Assembly (NCBI RefSeq): GCF_015711645.1
Contig: NZ_JABTEX010000001.1
Span: 496,001-560,000, forward strand
Direction: 5' to 3'
Length of the DNA stretch: 64,000 nt
Origin: Planomonospora sp. ID82291
Lineage (GTDB): Bacteria; Actinomycetota; Actinomycetes; Streptosporangiales; Streptosporangiaceae
The number at the start of each line of letters is the position of its first letter. Position 1 is the stretch's first letter. Below, in pieces: positions 29,189 through 37,709 of the stretch. A program made the translations under genes and the position numbers. The notes below the pieces were generated by a model. That model saw only the letters and a program-made list of their open reading frames with translations. It did not search any database and had not been told where the DNA came from.

Positions 29189-30178
29189 ATGGACATAAAT
29201 CACACAACCGCCACGAATCACCATGGCGAGGACGCGGTCCGGCCGCGCGTCGCGGTCTCCAGCTGCCTGATCGGCGAGATGGTGCGCTTCAACGGCGGCC
29301 ACAGCCGCGACCGGTTCCTCAGCGGAGAACTGGACCCCTACGTCGACTGGGTGCCGATCTGCCCGGAGATCGCGATCGGTCTGGGCGCCCCGCGCGAGAC
29401 CCTCCGGCTGGAGCGCTCCCCCGACGGGCCGCACCTGGTGACCCGGCGGAGCGGGCGCGACCTCACCGCGAGCATGACGGACCTGGCGGCCGAGCGGGCG
29501 CGCACCCTCGACGTGGACGGCTACGTCTTCAAGTCCAAGAGCCCCAGTTGCGGGATCCACGGCATCCCCGTCTACGCGGGCGACGCGGCCGTGGACCGCA
29601 GGAGCCGCGGCGTGTTCGCCGGCCGGATCCTCGACGCCCACCCGCTGCTGCCGGTCGAGGACGAGGGGCGGCTGCACGACCCGCTGATCAGGGAGACCTT
29701 CGTCGAGCGGATCTTCGCCAACGCCCGGCTCCGGGCCCTGCTGCAGAGCGACTGGCACCCGCGCGACCTGATCGCCTTCCACTCCCGGCACAAGATGCAG
29801 ATCCTCTCCCACGACCCGGAGGCCTACCGCGAGACCGGCCGGATCGTGGCCCACGCGGGCGTGCTCGGCCGCGTCGAGCTGGCCGCCCGCTACGCCGAGG
29901 CCTTCCGCAGGGCCTTCGCCCGCAAGCCCAGCGTCGGCCGCCACGTCAACGTGCTCCAGCACTGCGCCGGCATGATGAGCGACCTGCTGGACCCGGTCCG
30001 GCGGACCGACCTGGCCGAGGTCATCGCCTCCTACCAGGCCGGCCTGGTGGCGCTCAGCGTGCCGCTGGCCCTGATCCGGCACAACGCGCGCGGCTCGGCC
30101 GCCGCCTACGTCAGGGACCAGACGTACTTCGCACCGTTCCCCGAACGGCTCCGCCTGCGCAACCACGTTCCCGCGTGA
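29189..30178 (+). CDS. DUF523-DUF1722 fusion protein (TudS-like Fe-S domain plus YbgA-like domain)
   Basis: 329 residues. Residues 20-165 are a DUF523 domain: C26 (SSCLIGE), C58 (ICPE) and C121 (SPSCG) match the three cysteines that hold a [4Fe-4S] cluster in the thiouracil desulfidase TudS. Residues 180-320 are DUF1722 (LIAFHSRHKMQILSHDPEAYRETG ... VLQHCAGMMSDLL), the YbgA domain found next to photolyase genes, for instance in E. coli. Position behind a LitR/LitS-type pair suggests a light- or UV-linked role, perhaps repair of damaged or thiolated bases or nucleotides; this is inferred. Its 3' end overlaps the convergent MMPL gene by 68 bp. Confidence 0.85.
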   Translation: MDINHTTATNHHGEDAVRPRVAVSSCLIGEMVRFNGGHSRDRFLSGELDPYVDWVPICPEIAIGLGAPRETLRLERSPDGPHLVTRRSGRDLTASMTDLAAERARTLDVDGYVFKSKSPSCGIHGIPVYAGDAAVDRRSRGVFAGRILDAHPLLPVEDEGRLHDPLIRETFVERIFANARLRALLQSDWHPRDLIAFHSRHKMQILSHDPEAYRETGRIVAHAGVLGRVELAARYAEAFRRAFARKPSVGRHVNVLQHCAGMMSDLLDPVRRTDLAEVIASYQAGLVALSVPLALIRHNARGSAAAYVRDQTYFAPFPERLRLRNHVPA

Positions 30179-32258
30179 GCCCGCGGTCCGGCCACCACAT
30201 CCACCGGCCCACGTCCAGGGTCAGCGCGGTGAGCAGGACCGAGCGGACCACGAAGGTGTCGAGCAGGACGCCGAACGCGACGACGAAGCCCAGCTCGGCC
30301 AGGACGATCAGGGGCAGCACGCCCAGCACGGCGAAGGTGGCCGCGAGCACCACGCCCGCCGAGGTGATCACCCCTCCGGTGGCGGACAGGCCGACGAGAG
30401 CGGCCCGGCGGGTGCCGCGCACCGCCGCCTCCTCCCGGATCCGGGTGATCAGGAAGATGTTGTAGTCGACGCCGACCGCCACCAGGAAGACGAAGGCCAG
30501 CAGCGGCACCCCGGTGTCCACGGCGGCGAAGCCGAACAGCTCCGTGAAGACCAGGCCGCTCACCCCGAGCGCCGCCGCGAAGGACAGCACCACGGTGGCC
30601 ATCAGCAGCAGCGGCGCGACCAGCGCACGCAGCAGGACCACCAGGATCACCAGGACGACCCCCAGGATCAGCGGGACGACCACCCGCAGGTCCCGCTCGG
30701 AGGAGAGCCTGCCGTCCAGGTCGACCGCCGCCGTGCCGCCGATCCGCGCGCCGGGGATCTCCCGGAGCCGCTCGACCGTCGCTGAGGCGGCGGCGCTGTC
30801 CGGCGCGTCCTTCAGCGTGCCGCGCAGCAGGACCTGCCCGTCCGCGCTCTCGGGGGCGGCGTCCGGGCGCTCCCCGCCGGTCTCCTCCCCGCCGTCCGGG
30901 CGACCGGCTCCCGCGCCCTGCTCCTCCGCCCGCTCCCCGATCCGCTCCACGCCCGGGTCGGCGGCCACCGCCGCGGCGATCCGCCCGGCCTCGCCGGAGG
31001 GGGCGAGCACCAGCAGCGACCCCTCCTGCCCGGTGCCGAAGCGCCGCTCCAGGACCTGGGCGCCGCGCACCGACTCCGGCGCCGTCCGGTAGGCGTCGGC
31101 CTCCGCCAGCGGGCCGACCGCCGTGAGCGGCAGCGTCAGCGCCATCGCGCCCAGGACCGCTGCGGTGCCGATCCAGACGACGCGAGGACGGCGGGCGATC
31201 ACCCGGCCGACCCGGTCCCAGAGACCGGACCCGGTCTGCGCCGCCCCGCCGTACACGGGGATCTTCGGCCAGAACACGCCGCGGGGGAAGACCACGAGCA
31301 GCGCGGGCAGCAGGGTGAGCATGGCGGCGAGCGCGCAGGCCACGCCGACCGCGCAGACCGGGCCGAGCCCGCGGGTGGCGTTCTGGTCGGCCACCAGCAG
31401 GCAGCAGAGCCCGGCCGCCACGGTCGCGGCGCTGGCCGCGATCGCCGGGGTGGCCCGGCGCAGCGCCAGGGCCATCGCCTCGTGGCGGTCCTCGTGGACG
31501 GCGAGCTCCTCGCGGTAGCGGGCGACCAGCAGCAGCGCGTAGTCGGTGGCGATGCCGAACACCAGCACCAGCAGGATGCCGCCGCTCTGCCCGCTCACGG
31601 TCAGGCCGGCGTACTCGGCCAGCAGGTAGTTGCCCGCCCGGGAGCAGGCCAGTGCCACGCCCGCCGAGAAGAACGGGATCAGCCAGAGCAGCGGGCTGCG
31701 GTAGGTGACGAGCAGCACCAGGACGACCACGGCCGAGGTCGCCGCCAGCAGCGTCGCGTCGATCGACCCGAAGACCTCGATCGCGTCGGCGCTCTGCCCG
31801 GCCGGGCCGGTCACGTACGCCCGGTCGCCGGTGATCTCACGGATCCGGTCGACCGCCGCGGTGAGCACGTCGTAGTCGCTCCCGTCGAGCGGCACCACCA
31901 CCTGCACGGCCCCGCCGCCGGGGGCCGGGACCGGCGGCGACACCCGCCCGGCGACCCCCTCCACCCCGGCGAACCGCTCCGCGTCGGCGGCGGCCTCCGC
32001 CACCGGCCGCCCCTCGTAGACCACGATCGCCGGGACCCGGTCGCCGGCCCCGGAGGCGCGCTGCGCGTTCTGCACCGCGGTGGACTCGGCCCCGGAGGGC
32101 AGGAACGACGCCGGGTCGTTGCGCTGCACCTCCTCCAGCCGGCCGCCGAGCACGCCCGCCCCGGCCGCGACGAGCAGCCAGATCACCAGGACCACCCACT
32201 TGCCCCTGCGCCCGCACACCGCCGCGCTCAGACCCCGCACCGCGCCCGCCCCCCGCAC
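30111..32258 (-). CDS. MMPL-family RND-type membrane transporter
   Basis: 715 residues from GTG 32258. Twelve membrane segments fall in the usual two blocks: one segment, an extracytoplasmic loop (about 45-180), five segments, then the same again with the second loop at about 390-530. MMPL proteins export lipids, siderophores or drugs using the proton gradient. A Glu/Gly-rich stretch near residues 440-470 interrupts the second loop. The last 20-odd codons overlap the convergent DUF523 gene. There is no regulator next to it. Confidence 0.88.
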   Translation of the reverse strand: MRGAGAVRGLSAAVCGRRGKWVVLVIWLLVAAGAGVLGGRLEEVQRNDPASFLPSGAESTAVQNAQRASGAGDRVPAIVVYEGRPVAEAAADAERFAGVEGVAGRVSPPVPAPGGGAVQVVVPLDGSDYDVLTAAVDRIREITGDRAYVTGPAGQSADAIEVFGSIDATLLAATSAVVVLVLLVTYRSPLLWLIPFFSAGVALACSRAGNYLLAEYAGLTVSGQSGGILLVLVFGIATDYALLLVARYREELAVHEDRHEAMALALRRATPAIAASAATVAAGLCCLLVADQNATRGLGPVCAVGVACALAAMLTLLPALLVVFPRGVFWPKIPVYGGAAQTGSGLWDRVGRVIARRPRVVWIGTAAVLGAMALTLPLTAVGPLAEADAYRTAPESVRGAQVLERRFGTGQEGSLLVLAPSGEAGRIAAAVAADPGVERIGERAEEQGAGAGRPDGGEETGGERPDAAPESADGQVLLRGTLKDAPDSAAASATVERLREIPGARIGGTAAVDLDGRLSSERDLRVVVPLILGVVLVILVVLLRALVAPLLLMATVVLSFAAALGVSGLVFTELFGFAAVDTGVPLLAFVFLVAVGVDYNIFLITRIREEAAVRGTRRAALVGLSATGGVITSAGVVLAATFAVLGVLPLIVLAELGFVVAFGVLLDTFVVRSVLLTALTLDVGRWMWWPDRGLTRERGCAGGAVRGTVRSTSGP

Positions 32259-32405
32259 CGATCGTCACCGTTCACACGGGGTTCTTCGCCGCCGCGGCCC
32301 CCACGGTTGCAGCCCCGGAACGGACCGTCCCGGACGGCTCTCCCCTGCCAGGGATCGGTTACACCACGGGGACCGCCGGACGCCGGAACAGAGGCATGTG
32401 AGCAG

Positions 32406-32451
32406 CGTCCATGCGATACCTGCATAGTGCTATGCAGGTATCGCATGGACG
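32406..32451. other. 46-bp perfect palindrome
   Basis: Two perfect 22-base arms (32406-32427 and 32430-32451) flank the dinucleotide TG. The centre reads TGCATAGTGCTATGCA. It is AT-richer than its surroundings, has no U-tract, and lies between the MMPL gene start and the hsdM-tail relic. It could be an operator for MMPL (about 150 bp upstream of its start), a terminator for the fic gene, or a recombination site. Confidence 0.9.
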
Positions 32452-32485
32452 GCGCCGCTTCTTGGGCCGGGGACCCGAAGCGGAT

Positions 32486-32577
32486 ACGCCGAGCCGAAGA
32501 TGCGCCGCCTGTCGATCTTCGCTCAACAGGTTTCCGGCGTCTCCCAGAACGCCCGGTTCTCCAGCGCCTCCACGATG
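32486..32577 (-). pseudogene. Relic of the 3' end of an hsdM gene
   Basis: These 92 bp align with 34556-34648, the last codons of hsdM plus the sequence that leads to the HEPN gene start, at about three bases in four, with one single-base gap. Read leftward it gives EALENRAFWETPETC-stop, against EALQNRASPGDSGSPLSEDQ-stop in the intact gene. The similarity continues past both stop codons to CTCGGCGT. It is therefore a remnant of another hsdM allele, not a shared motif. Confidence 0.75.
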
Positions 32578-32603
32578 AGCAGGTTCATACATCCATCGAT
32601 CGG

Positions 32604-33662
32604 CTAATTGAACTTATCAACTTCGCGCTCCGCCTCCGCTGTCTCTGCTCGCCGTCGCTGCTTGGTCGCGCGGTACGCCTCGACCGACTTGCGGGTCGAC
32701 CTCCAGACACCGTCCGGGCCGTGTACCGCGTTGAGGCGGCCACGCTGAGCGGCCTGCCGGAGTGCGGCCAGAGAGAATTCCTCGTCCACCAGCGCCGCCA
32801 GCGGCACCAGGCGCGCCGGACCCGCGACGTTCGGGACAATGAACCGGTTGAGGTTCTCCTCCATCGCCCGGGCGATCAGCTCTCCCAGGGAGCCGCAGTC
32901 TCCCGCGTCGGCGCGGCGCAGCGCAGTGAGATAGGCGGCACGCTGCCGCTTCATGATGATGATCGGAGGGTAGCCGAGGCGCACCAGGACCAGATTCAGG
33001 ACCAGACGCCCGGTACGGCCGTTGCCGTCGATGAACGGGTGGATCCGCTCGAACTCGGCGTGGATCCTCGCCAGTTCCTCCGGAAGAGGACGGCTCAGGG
33101 CTGCGCCGGATTCGATCTGCTTTCCCAATGCGCAGGCATCCGCGACCCACTGCCCCAGCAGGGAGGGGACCAGAGGCCAGTCCGGTGGAGTCATCCCTTC
33201 GGCGAAAGGTTCGATGTCGTGCTCGCGGAAGTTCCCCGGTCCTTCTCGCTCGGTCGCGTCGGGGTGAGGTGCCACATCCCACACGGGGGTCATCGCGGCG
33301 TGGTGGATCCTACGGACCTCATTGAGCGTGATCAGGTTTCCGTCGTGCCACACGTCTGGCTCCAGTGCCTGGCCGTACACCCACTGGGCCGCGTCACCGT
33401 AGCCTTGGACCTCGTTGTATTCGCGCAGCGACTTCGCTCCGACCGCCCGGCCCTGGTCGAGGAGGGCCCGGACCTCGCGGAGAACGAGGGTGTTACCCTC
33501 CAGCGCGGTGGAGTGATGAGCCTCCTGATGCCAGATGTCGTCCCAGATCTCCCGGGCCTCGTGCGGGCTGGGCAGGCCGCCGAGGCGTTGGTTGAGCTCG
33601 GCGAGCGCCCGGTCCAGCCTGCCGTAGACAGTGGCACGGCTCGGCCGCCCTCTCCCCGTCAT
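32604..33662 (-). CDS. Fic-domain AMP-transferase with N-terminal inhibitory motif
   Basis: 352 residues from ATG 33662, chosen over a start at 33695 because GAGGGA stands six bases before it. The Fic motif HPFIDGNGRTGR (208-219) is complete, so it should transfer AMP (or another nucleotide part) to a target protein. STALEG at 51-56 matches the inhibitory (S/T)xxxE(G/N) helix of class II Fic proteins, which keeps the enzyme off until a trigger moves it. The C-terminal 80 residues look like a winged-helix DNA-binding domain. It lies behind the type I R-M operon and a HEPN gene, on the same strand, but 214 bp away with its own candidate operator. Confidence 0.88.
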   Translation of the reverse strand: MTGRGRPSRATVYGRLDRALAELNQRLGGLPSPHEAREIWDDIWHQEAHHSTALEGNTLVLREVRALLDQGRAVGAKSLREYNEVQGYGDAAQWVYGQALEPDVWHDGNLITLNEVRRIHHAAMTPVWDVAPHPDATEREGPGNFREHDIEPFAEGMTPPDWPLVPSLLGQWVADACALGKQIESGAALSRPLPEELARIHAEFERIHPFIDGNGRTGRLVLNLVLVRLGYPPIIIMKRQRAAYLTALRRADAGDCGSLGELIARAMEENLNRFIVPNVAGPARLVPLAALVDEEFSLAALRQAAQRGRLNAVHGPDGVWRSTRKSVEAYRATKQRRRAETAEAEREVDKFN

Positions 33663-33703
33663 GAACCGTCCCTCATGGAAGTTGATACACCTCACGGTCA
33701 GCC

Positions 33704-33722
33704 AATTGAACTTATCAAGTTC
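33704..33722. promoter_or_regulatory. Candidate operator of the fic gene
   Basis: GAACTT-ATC-AAGTTC (33708-33722) is a perfect 6-bp inverted repeat 46 bp before the fic ATG. The 15 bases AATTGAACTTATCAA (33704-33718) recur exactly at 32606-32620, the last codons of fic, as a direct repeat. The upstream copy may bind the C-terminal winged helix of Fic itself. Confidence 0.45.
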
Positions 33723-33876
33723 ATGGAGACGGGATCACCTTTATGGAGGTGAAGGCCGATGCCGTACGGTCGAAGACGACCGATCGCAGGACTGTCGCGG
33801 TCCGGGACCCGGAACAGGAGCGGTCCCAGACTCGCCGTAGTGCGGCCTCCCGGCGGTATTCGCGGGAACGGTGCCG

Positions 33877-34557
33877 TCAGCTCTCGTCGAGGGCGACGAG
33901 GATGGCCGCCGCGGTCATCTCCAGCCAGGAGATCGTGTCCGCGACCTCCGCGGCCGTGATGCTCCGCCTGCCGGTCGGCGCGGCCGGGTCGCGATCGGAC
34001 TCGTGGGCGATCCTGTTCCGGCGGGCGGTGATCGCCTTCAGCTTCCGCACCACCGTCTCACCGGTGATCTGCCGGCCGTCGGCCCGCTGCTCGGTCAGGA
34101 CCTTCGCCACCTTCGGCCAGAGCTTGACCTTGCTGACGTGCGAGAACCCCTGCTGGATCCGGTCCGGGTTCTGGTAGGAGACGTAGCCGAGCGTCGCTTC
34201 GAGGTGCTCGCGGAACGCCTCCCCCAGCGACGCCTCGTGGTGGTGGATCCGCTCGAACAGCTCCATCGGGATCTGCAGCCGGTTGAACCGGTCCGGCCGC
34301 TCCACGCCGGGCTGCTGCGCCAGCCGTACGGCGCGGCTGTAGATCTCCTGGTGCACCCAGTGGTCGAGCGCCGCCACCGCCTGCACCCAGGCGGCCCGGT
34401 AGATGTCGCCGATGTCGAAGGCCCCGACCTTGAGCTGCTCCAGCCGGCGACCGCCGTTCACCAGGTCGCGGGCGTATTCGAGGTTGCGGTGGAACTCCTG
34501 GAAGGCTTCGGTGGGAGGCACGCGGGACTCCTCGGCTCGGGGACTCGGGAGGGGCAC
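33877..34557 (-). CDS. HEPN-domain protein linked to the type I R-M operon
   Basis: 226 residues, start GTG 34557 (a GTG at residue 13 is also possible). It is largely helical. RRNRIAHESDRD (R180 to H185) is the RxxxxH motif of HEPN ribonucleases, near the C-terminus as expected. The layout resembles the R-M-linked HEPN families described in restriction operons (MAE_28990-like or RiboL-PSP-HEPN-like), though the exact family is uncertain. It starts 21 bp after hsdM on the same strand, so it is probably cotranscribed. PrrC, an anticodon nuclease held silent by a type I R-M enzyme, is a known parallel for RNases in such operons. Confidence 0.72.
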   Translation of the reverse strand: MPLPSPRAEESRVPPTEAFQEFHRNLEYARDLVNGGRRLEQLKVGAFDIGDIYRAAWVQAVAALDHWVHQEIYSRAVRLAQQPGVERPDRFNRLQIPMELFERIHHHEASLGEAFREHLEATLGYVSYQNPDRIQQGFSHVSKVKLWPKVAKVLTEQRADGRQITGETVVRKLKAITARRNRIAHESDRDPAAPTGRRSITAAEVADTISWLEMTAAAILVALDES

Positions 34558-34578
34558 GCCGAGCCGAGGATACGCGGC

Positions 34579-36156
34579 CTATTGATCTTCACTCAACGGA
34601 CTTCCCGAATCCCCCGGAGATGCCCGGTTCTGCAGCGCCTCCGCGATGGCGGCGAACTCGCCGAGGGCCGCCTCCAGATCCTCGACGATCTCCTGGGCGA
34701 TGACCTCGGGCGGCTGGAGCGCGTCGGCGTCCTCCAGGCTCGGGTCCTTGAGCCAGAAGATGTCCAGGTTGCACTTGTCGCGCGCGACGAGCTCCTCGTA
34801 GGAGAACCGGCGGAACCGCTCGGTCTCGGCTCGCTCGCCGCGGTCCCCGCCCGGCAGGTAGCGGTCCACGAAGTCCTGCAGGTGCTCGCGGCGGAGCGGG
34901 TTCTGCTTGAGCGTGAAGTGCTGCCCGGTACGGAAGTCGTACACCCACAGGTGCTTCGTCCAGGGCTCCTCGCCGGCCGGTCTCCGGTCGAAGAAGAGCA
35001 CGTTCGCCTTGACCCCGCCCGCGTAGAAGATCCCGGTGGGCAGCCGGAGCAGCGTGTGCACGTCGTACTCCTTCAGGAGCCTGCGGCGGATGCCCTCGCC
35101 CGCACCGCCCTCGAAGAGCACGTTGTCGGGGACGACCACGGCGGCCCGGCCCGACATCGCCATCAGCCGGGCGATGTGCTGCACGAAGTTGAGCTGCTTG
35201 TTGGTGGTGGTCTCCCAGAAGTCCTGCCGGTCGTAGGCGATGTCGTCCCGGGTCGCCTTGCCGTCCATGCCGATCACGGTGATCGCGGACTTCTTGCCGA
35301 ACGGCGGGTTGGCCAGCACCAGGGAGGCGCGGACGGTCGGCGGGGCCGCCAGCCCGTCGCGCACCTCGATGGGGGATACGCCGTCCGCCCGGCACATGCC
35401 GTGCAGCAGCATGTTCATCGCGGCGAGCCGGGCCGTGCCGTCCACCAGCTCGACCCCGCGGAACGCCTCGCCGTGCGTCAGGCGCCGCCGCTGGCCGGGC
35501 GTCAGGCTCCCGTGGTGCCTGCGGATGTACTCGTTGGCGGCGAGCAGGAAGCCGCCGGTGCCGCAGGCCGGGTCGATGACCGTGTCGTCCGGGGTCGGCC
35601 GCACGCAGTCGACCATGGCGGTGATCAGCGACCGGGGCGTGAAGTACTGTCCGGCGCCGGACTTGACGTCGGTCGCGCTCCGGGCGAGGAGCTGCTCGTA
35701 GGCGTCGCCCTTGACGTCGGTGCCCTGCCGCCCCCAGGTCTCGCCGTCCATGAGGTCGACGATCAGCTTCTTGAGCAGCGCGGGGTCCTGCACCTTGTTC
35801 TGGGCCTTGCGGAAGACCACCCCGAGGGTGCCCTTCTGCTTCGCCAGCTCGGTGAGGAAGTGCCGGTAGGTGTTCTCCAGCGCGTCGCCGCTCTGCGCCT
35901 TCAGCGCGTCCCAGCCGATCCCCTCCGGGAGGATCCGCTCGCCGCCGAGGGCTGCGGGCAGCCGGGACCGCTCGTCGGCCATCTTGAGGAAGAGCAGGTA
36001 GGTGAGCTGCTCGACGTAGTCGATCGCCGAGACCCCGGCGTCGCGGAGCACGTCGCAGTAGCTCCACATCTTGTCCGCGAGCCGCCGCGCCTCCGCCTGC
36101 CGCGCCGCCTCGGCCGCCCGCTCGGCCGCATCGTTGTCGGGCACGGTCGTGGTCAC
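34579..36156 (-). CDS. hsdM: Type I restriction-modification methyltransferase subunit
   Basis: 525 residues from GTG 36156, overlapping the hsdS stop (GTGA). The N-terminal helical domain (MWSYCDVLRDAGVSAIDYVEQLTYLLF) precedes the N6-adenine methyltransferase domain. Motif I is DPACGTGGF (about residue 195) and motif IV is NPPFGK (about 280). It methylates adenine at the sites read by HsdS. Its 3' end has a degenerate second copy at 32.5 kb. The last 20 residues are Ser/Asp/Pro-rich and probably free. Confidence 0.95.
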   Translation of the reverse strand: MTTTVPDNDAAERAAEAARQAEARRLADKMWSYCDVLRDAGVSAIDYVEQLTYLLFLKMADERSRLPAALGGERILPEGIGWDALKAQSGDALENTYRHFLTELAKQKGTLGVVFRKAQNKVQDPALLKKLIVDLMDGETWGRQGTDVKGDAYEQLLARSATDVKSGAGQYFTPRSLITAMVDCVRPTPDDTVIDPACGTGGFLLAANEYIRRHHGSLTPGQRRRLTHGEAFRGVELVDGTARLAAMNMLLHGMCRADGVSPIEVRDGLAAPPTVRASLVLANPPFGKKSAITVIGMDGKATRDDIAYDRQDFWETTTNKQLNFVQHIARLMAMSGRAAVVVPDNVLFEGGAGEGIRRRLLKEYDVHTLLRLPTGIFYAGGVKANVLFFDRRPAGEEPWTKHLWVYDFRTGQHFTLKQNPLRREHLQDFVDRYLPGGDRGERAETERFRRFSYEELVARDKCNLDIFWLKDPSLEDADALQPPEVIAQEIVEDLEAALGEFAAIAEALQNRASPGDSGSPLSEDQ

Positions 36157-37709
36157 AGCAGCTCTCCTTGCTCATATCCGGCCGGGGCGGGGGTGGCGAC
36201 CGGCCATGCGGTACGGCCCGCGCCCGGCGGGGTGGCGGTGGTCCGAGGGACGGTACGGCCCGCGTCCGGAGCCGTGGAGGCCGTACGGCTCCCGCCCGGC
36301 GGGGTCGCGGCGGCTTCGGCCGCCTCGGGGTTCTTGGGGGCGGTACGGCGGGCACGCGCGGCCTTGGGTTGGACGGCGCGCTCGGCCCTGATCCGGGCCA
36401 GCAGCTCGGCGGCGGGCTCGTCGGTCGGATCCTGCGGAACCAATCTGCCTGCGAATGCTTCTCTCAACAGAGCCCGACGAAGCAGCTCCACTCGCCGGAT
36501 CGCATTCACCACTTCACCCTTCAGCCGTGAAGCGTGATCGAGGCCTTCTTCAACCCTTGCCGCGATCAGTTGTTGCTCTTCCGTAGGGACGACAGGAACC
36601 CGAACCGAGAGAAGTGACCTCTGAGAAATATTTCTCATGGAGTCCTTCGTCCCCGTTGCCCGAGCCGATATCTGGTCCCGGACGAAAGGAGAGGACAGAA
36701 GCTGGATGAGCCACTCTCTAGACACGTCGGAGCGCACCCGCAGGCGGAGACTCTTGTCACTCAGGAGCAGGCGGGGACGGCACTCCTTCACGAGAACCGG
36801 AGCGCCCACATATTCCGCCGTGTTCGCCCTGCTCACTAAGATGTCGCCGGGAAAGATCTCGTAACGGGGATCAAACTCTTTCCCGGAGGGAACAGCCTTG
36901 TTCTCGCTCTGCCGGAACTCTCCCCAGGTCATCGCACTGACCTTGATCACACCCCACTCGTCATCAGCGGCAGGGCGCGGTTCGCACGCATAGGATTTTC
37001 CGGCTTCGATCCCCTCAAGAACATCCGCAAGCGTGCCCCAACGCCAGCTTGGTGGAAGCTCCACGCCTCCACCGCCACCATGCGACCCAAGGAGTTCTAC
37101 CGACCGAATCTGCCTGATGAATTTAGCGACTCCGTTCAATGCCTCGTTCAAGTAATTACGAGCAGCATCCAATTTAGAGAGGTGGCCTTCGAGAGAGGCA
37201 ACGATCCGCCCCTGCTCGGCTATCGGTGGAACCGGAATAATCACTCTTGAAATATCCGGGCCGGCTATGCTGGCCTGCCCGGCGGTCGTGCGGACCGACG
37301 CTCGAACAGAAGCACGAATATTTGGAGAAGCAAACGCATATGCCACAAATTTTGAAATGATCACATCCTTGCGGACAACGACCCTGATCTGCTTATCCGA
37401 ATAAGCCACCGGCCCAGTGTCATGCGGCACAGCCGCACACACTCCGACATAGTCAGGATTCCCGTTGAGCCGCGAGAAAAGAAGGTCATCCGGTTTCAGC
37501 AAGGCACGACCGACCTTAGGCTCATCGGGAGAGAGCCCCGTGTAACGGATATCGCCCAGGTTGAGCGACATCGGCCGCAGCGCACTGACCCGAAGGATCG
37601 GTACCCCATTCGGCTCAATGCCGGGCCTGGAGACGAAAGCCCCATTGCCGATCTTGGTAATGAGCTCCCCGAAGGGGACTTCACTCCAGCCAGGGGGGAG
37701 GTCCGTCAC
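36153..37709 (-). CDS. hsdS: Type I restriction-modification specificity subunit
   Basis: 518 residues from GTG 37709, overlapping the hsdR stop. Two target-recognition domains (residues 1-190 and 215-430) each end in a helical conserved region (PPIAEQGRIVASLEGHLSKLDAARNYL; VPTEEQQLIAARVEEGLDHASRLKGEV). The DNA of both recognition domains is clearly richer in A+T than the rest of the window, typical of exchanged specificity domains. After about residue 430 the C-terminal tail turns GC-rich and repetitive (TPPGGSRTAS, TPPGAGRTAW) and has no counterpart in ordinary HsdS. Confidence 0.93.
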   Translation of the reverse strand: MTDLPPGWSEVPFGELITKIGNGAFVSRPGIEPNGVPILRVSALRPMSLNLGDIRYTGLSPDEPKVGRALLKPDDLLFSRLNGNPDYVGVCAAVPHDTGPVAYSDKQIRVVVRKDVIISKFVAYAFASPNIRASVRASVRTTAGQASIAGPDISRVIIPVPPIAEQGRIVASLEGHLSKLDAARNYLNEALNGVAKFIRQIRSVELLGSHGGGGGVELPPSWRWGTLADVLEGIEAGKSYACEPRPAADDEWGVIKVSAMTWGEFRQSENKAVPSGKEFDPRYEIFPGDILVSRANTAEYVGAPVLVKECRPRLLLSDKSLRLRVRSDVSREWLIQLLSSPFVRDQISARATGTKDSMRNISQRSLLSVRVPVVPTEEQQLIAARVEEGLDHASRLKGEVVNAIRRVELLRRALLREAFAGRLVPQDPTDEPAAELLARIRAERAVQPKAARARRTAPKNPEAAEAAATPPGGSRTASTAPDAGRTVPRTTATPPGAGRTAWPVATPAPAGYEQGELL

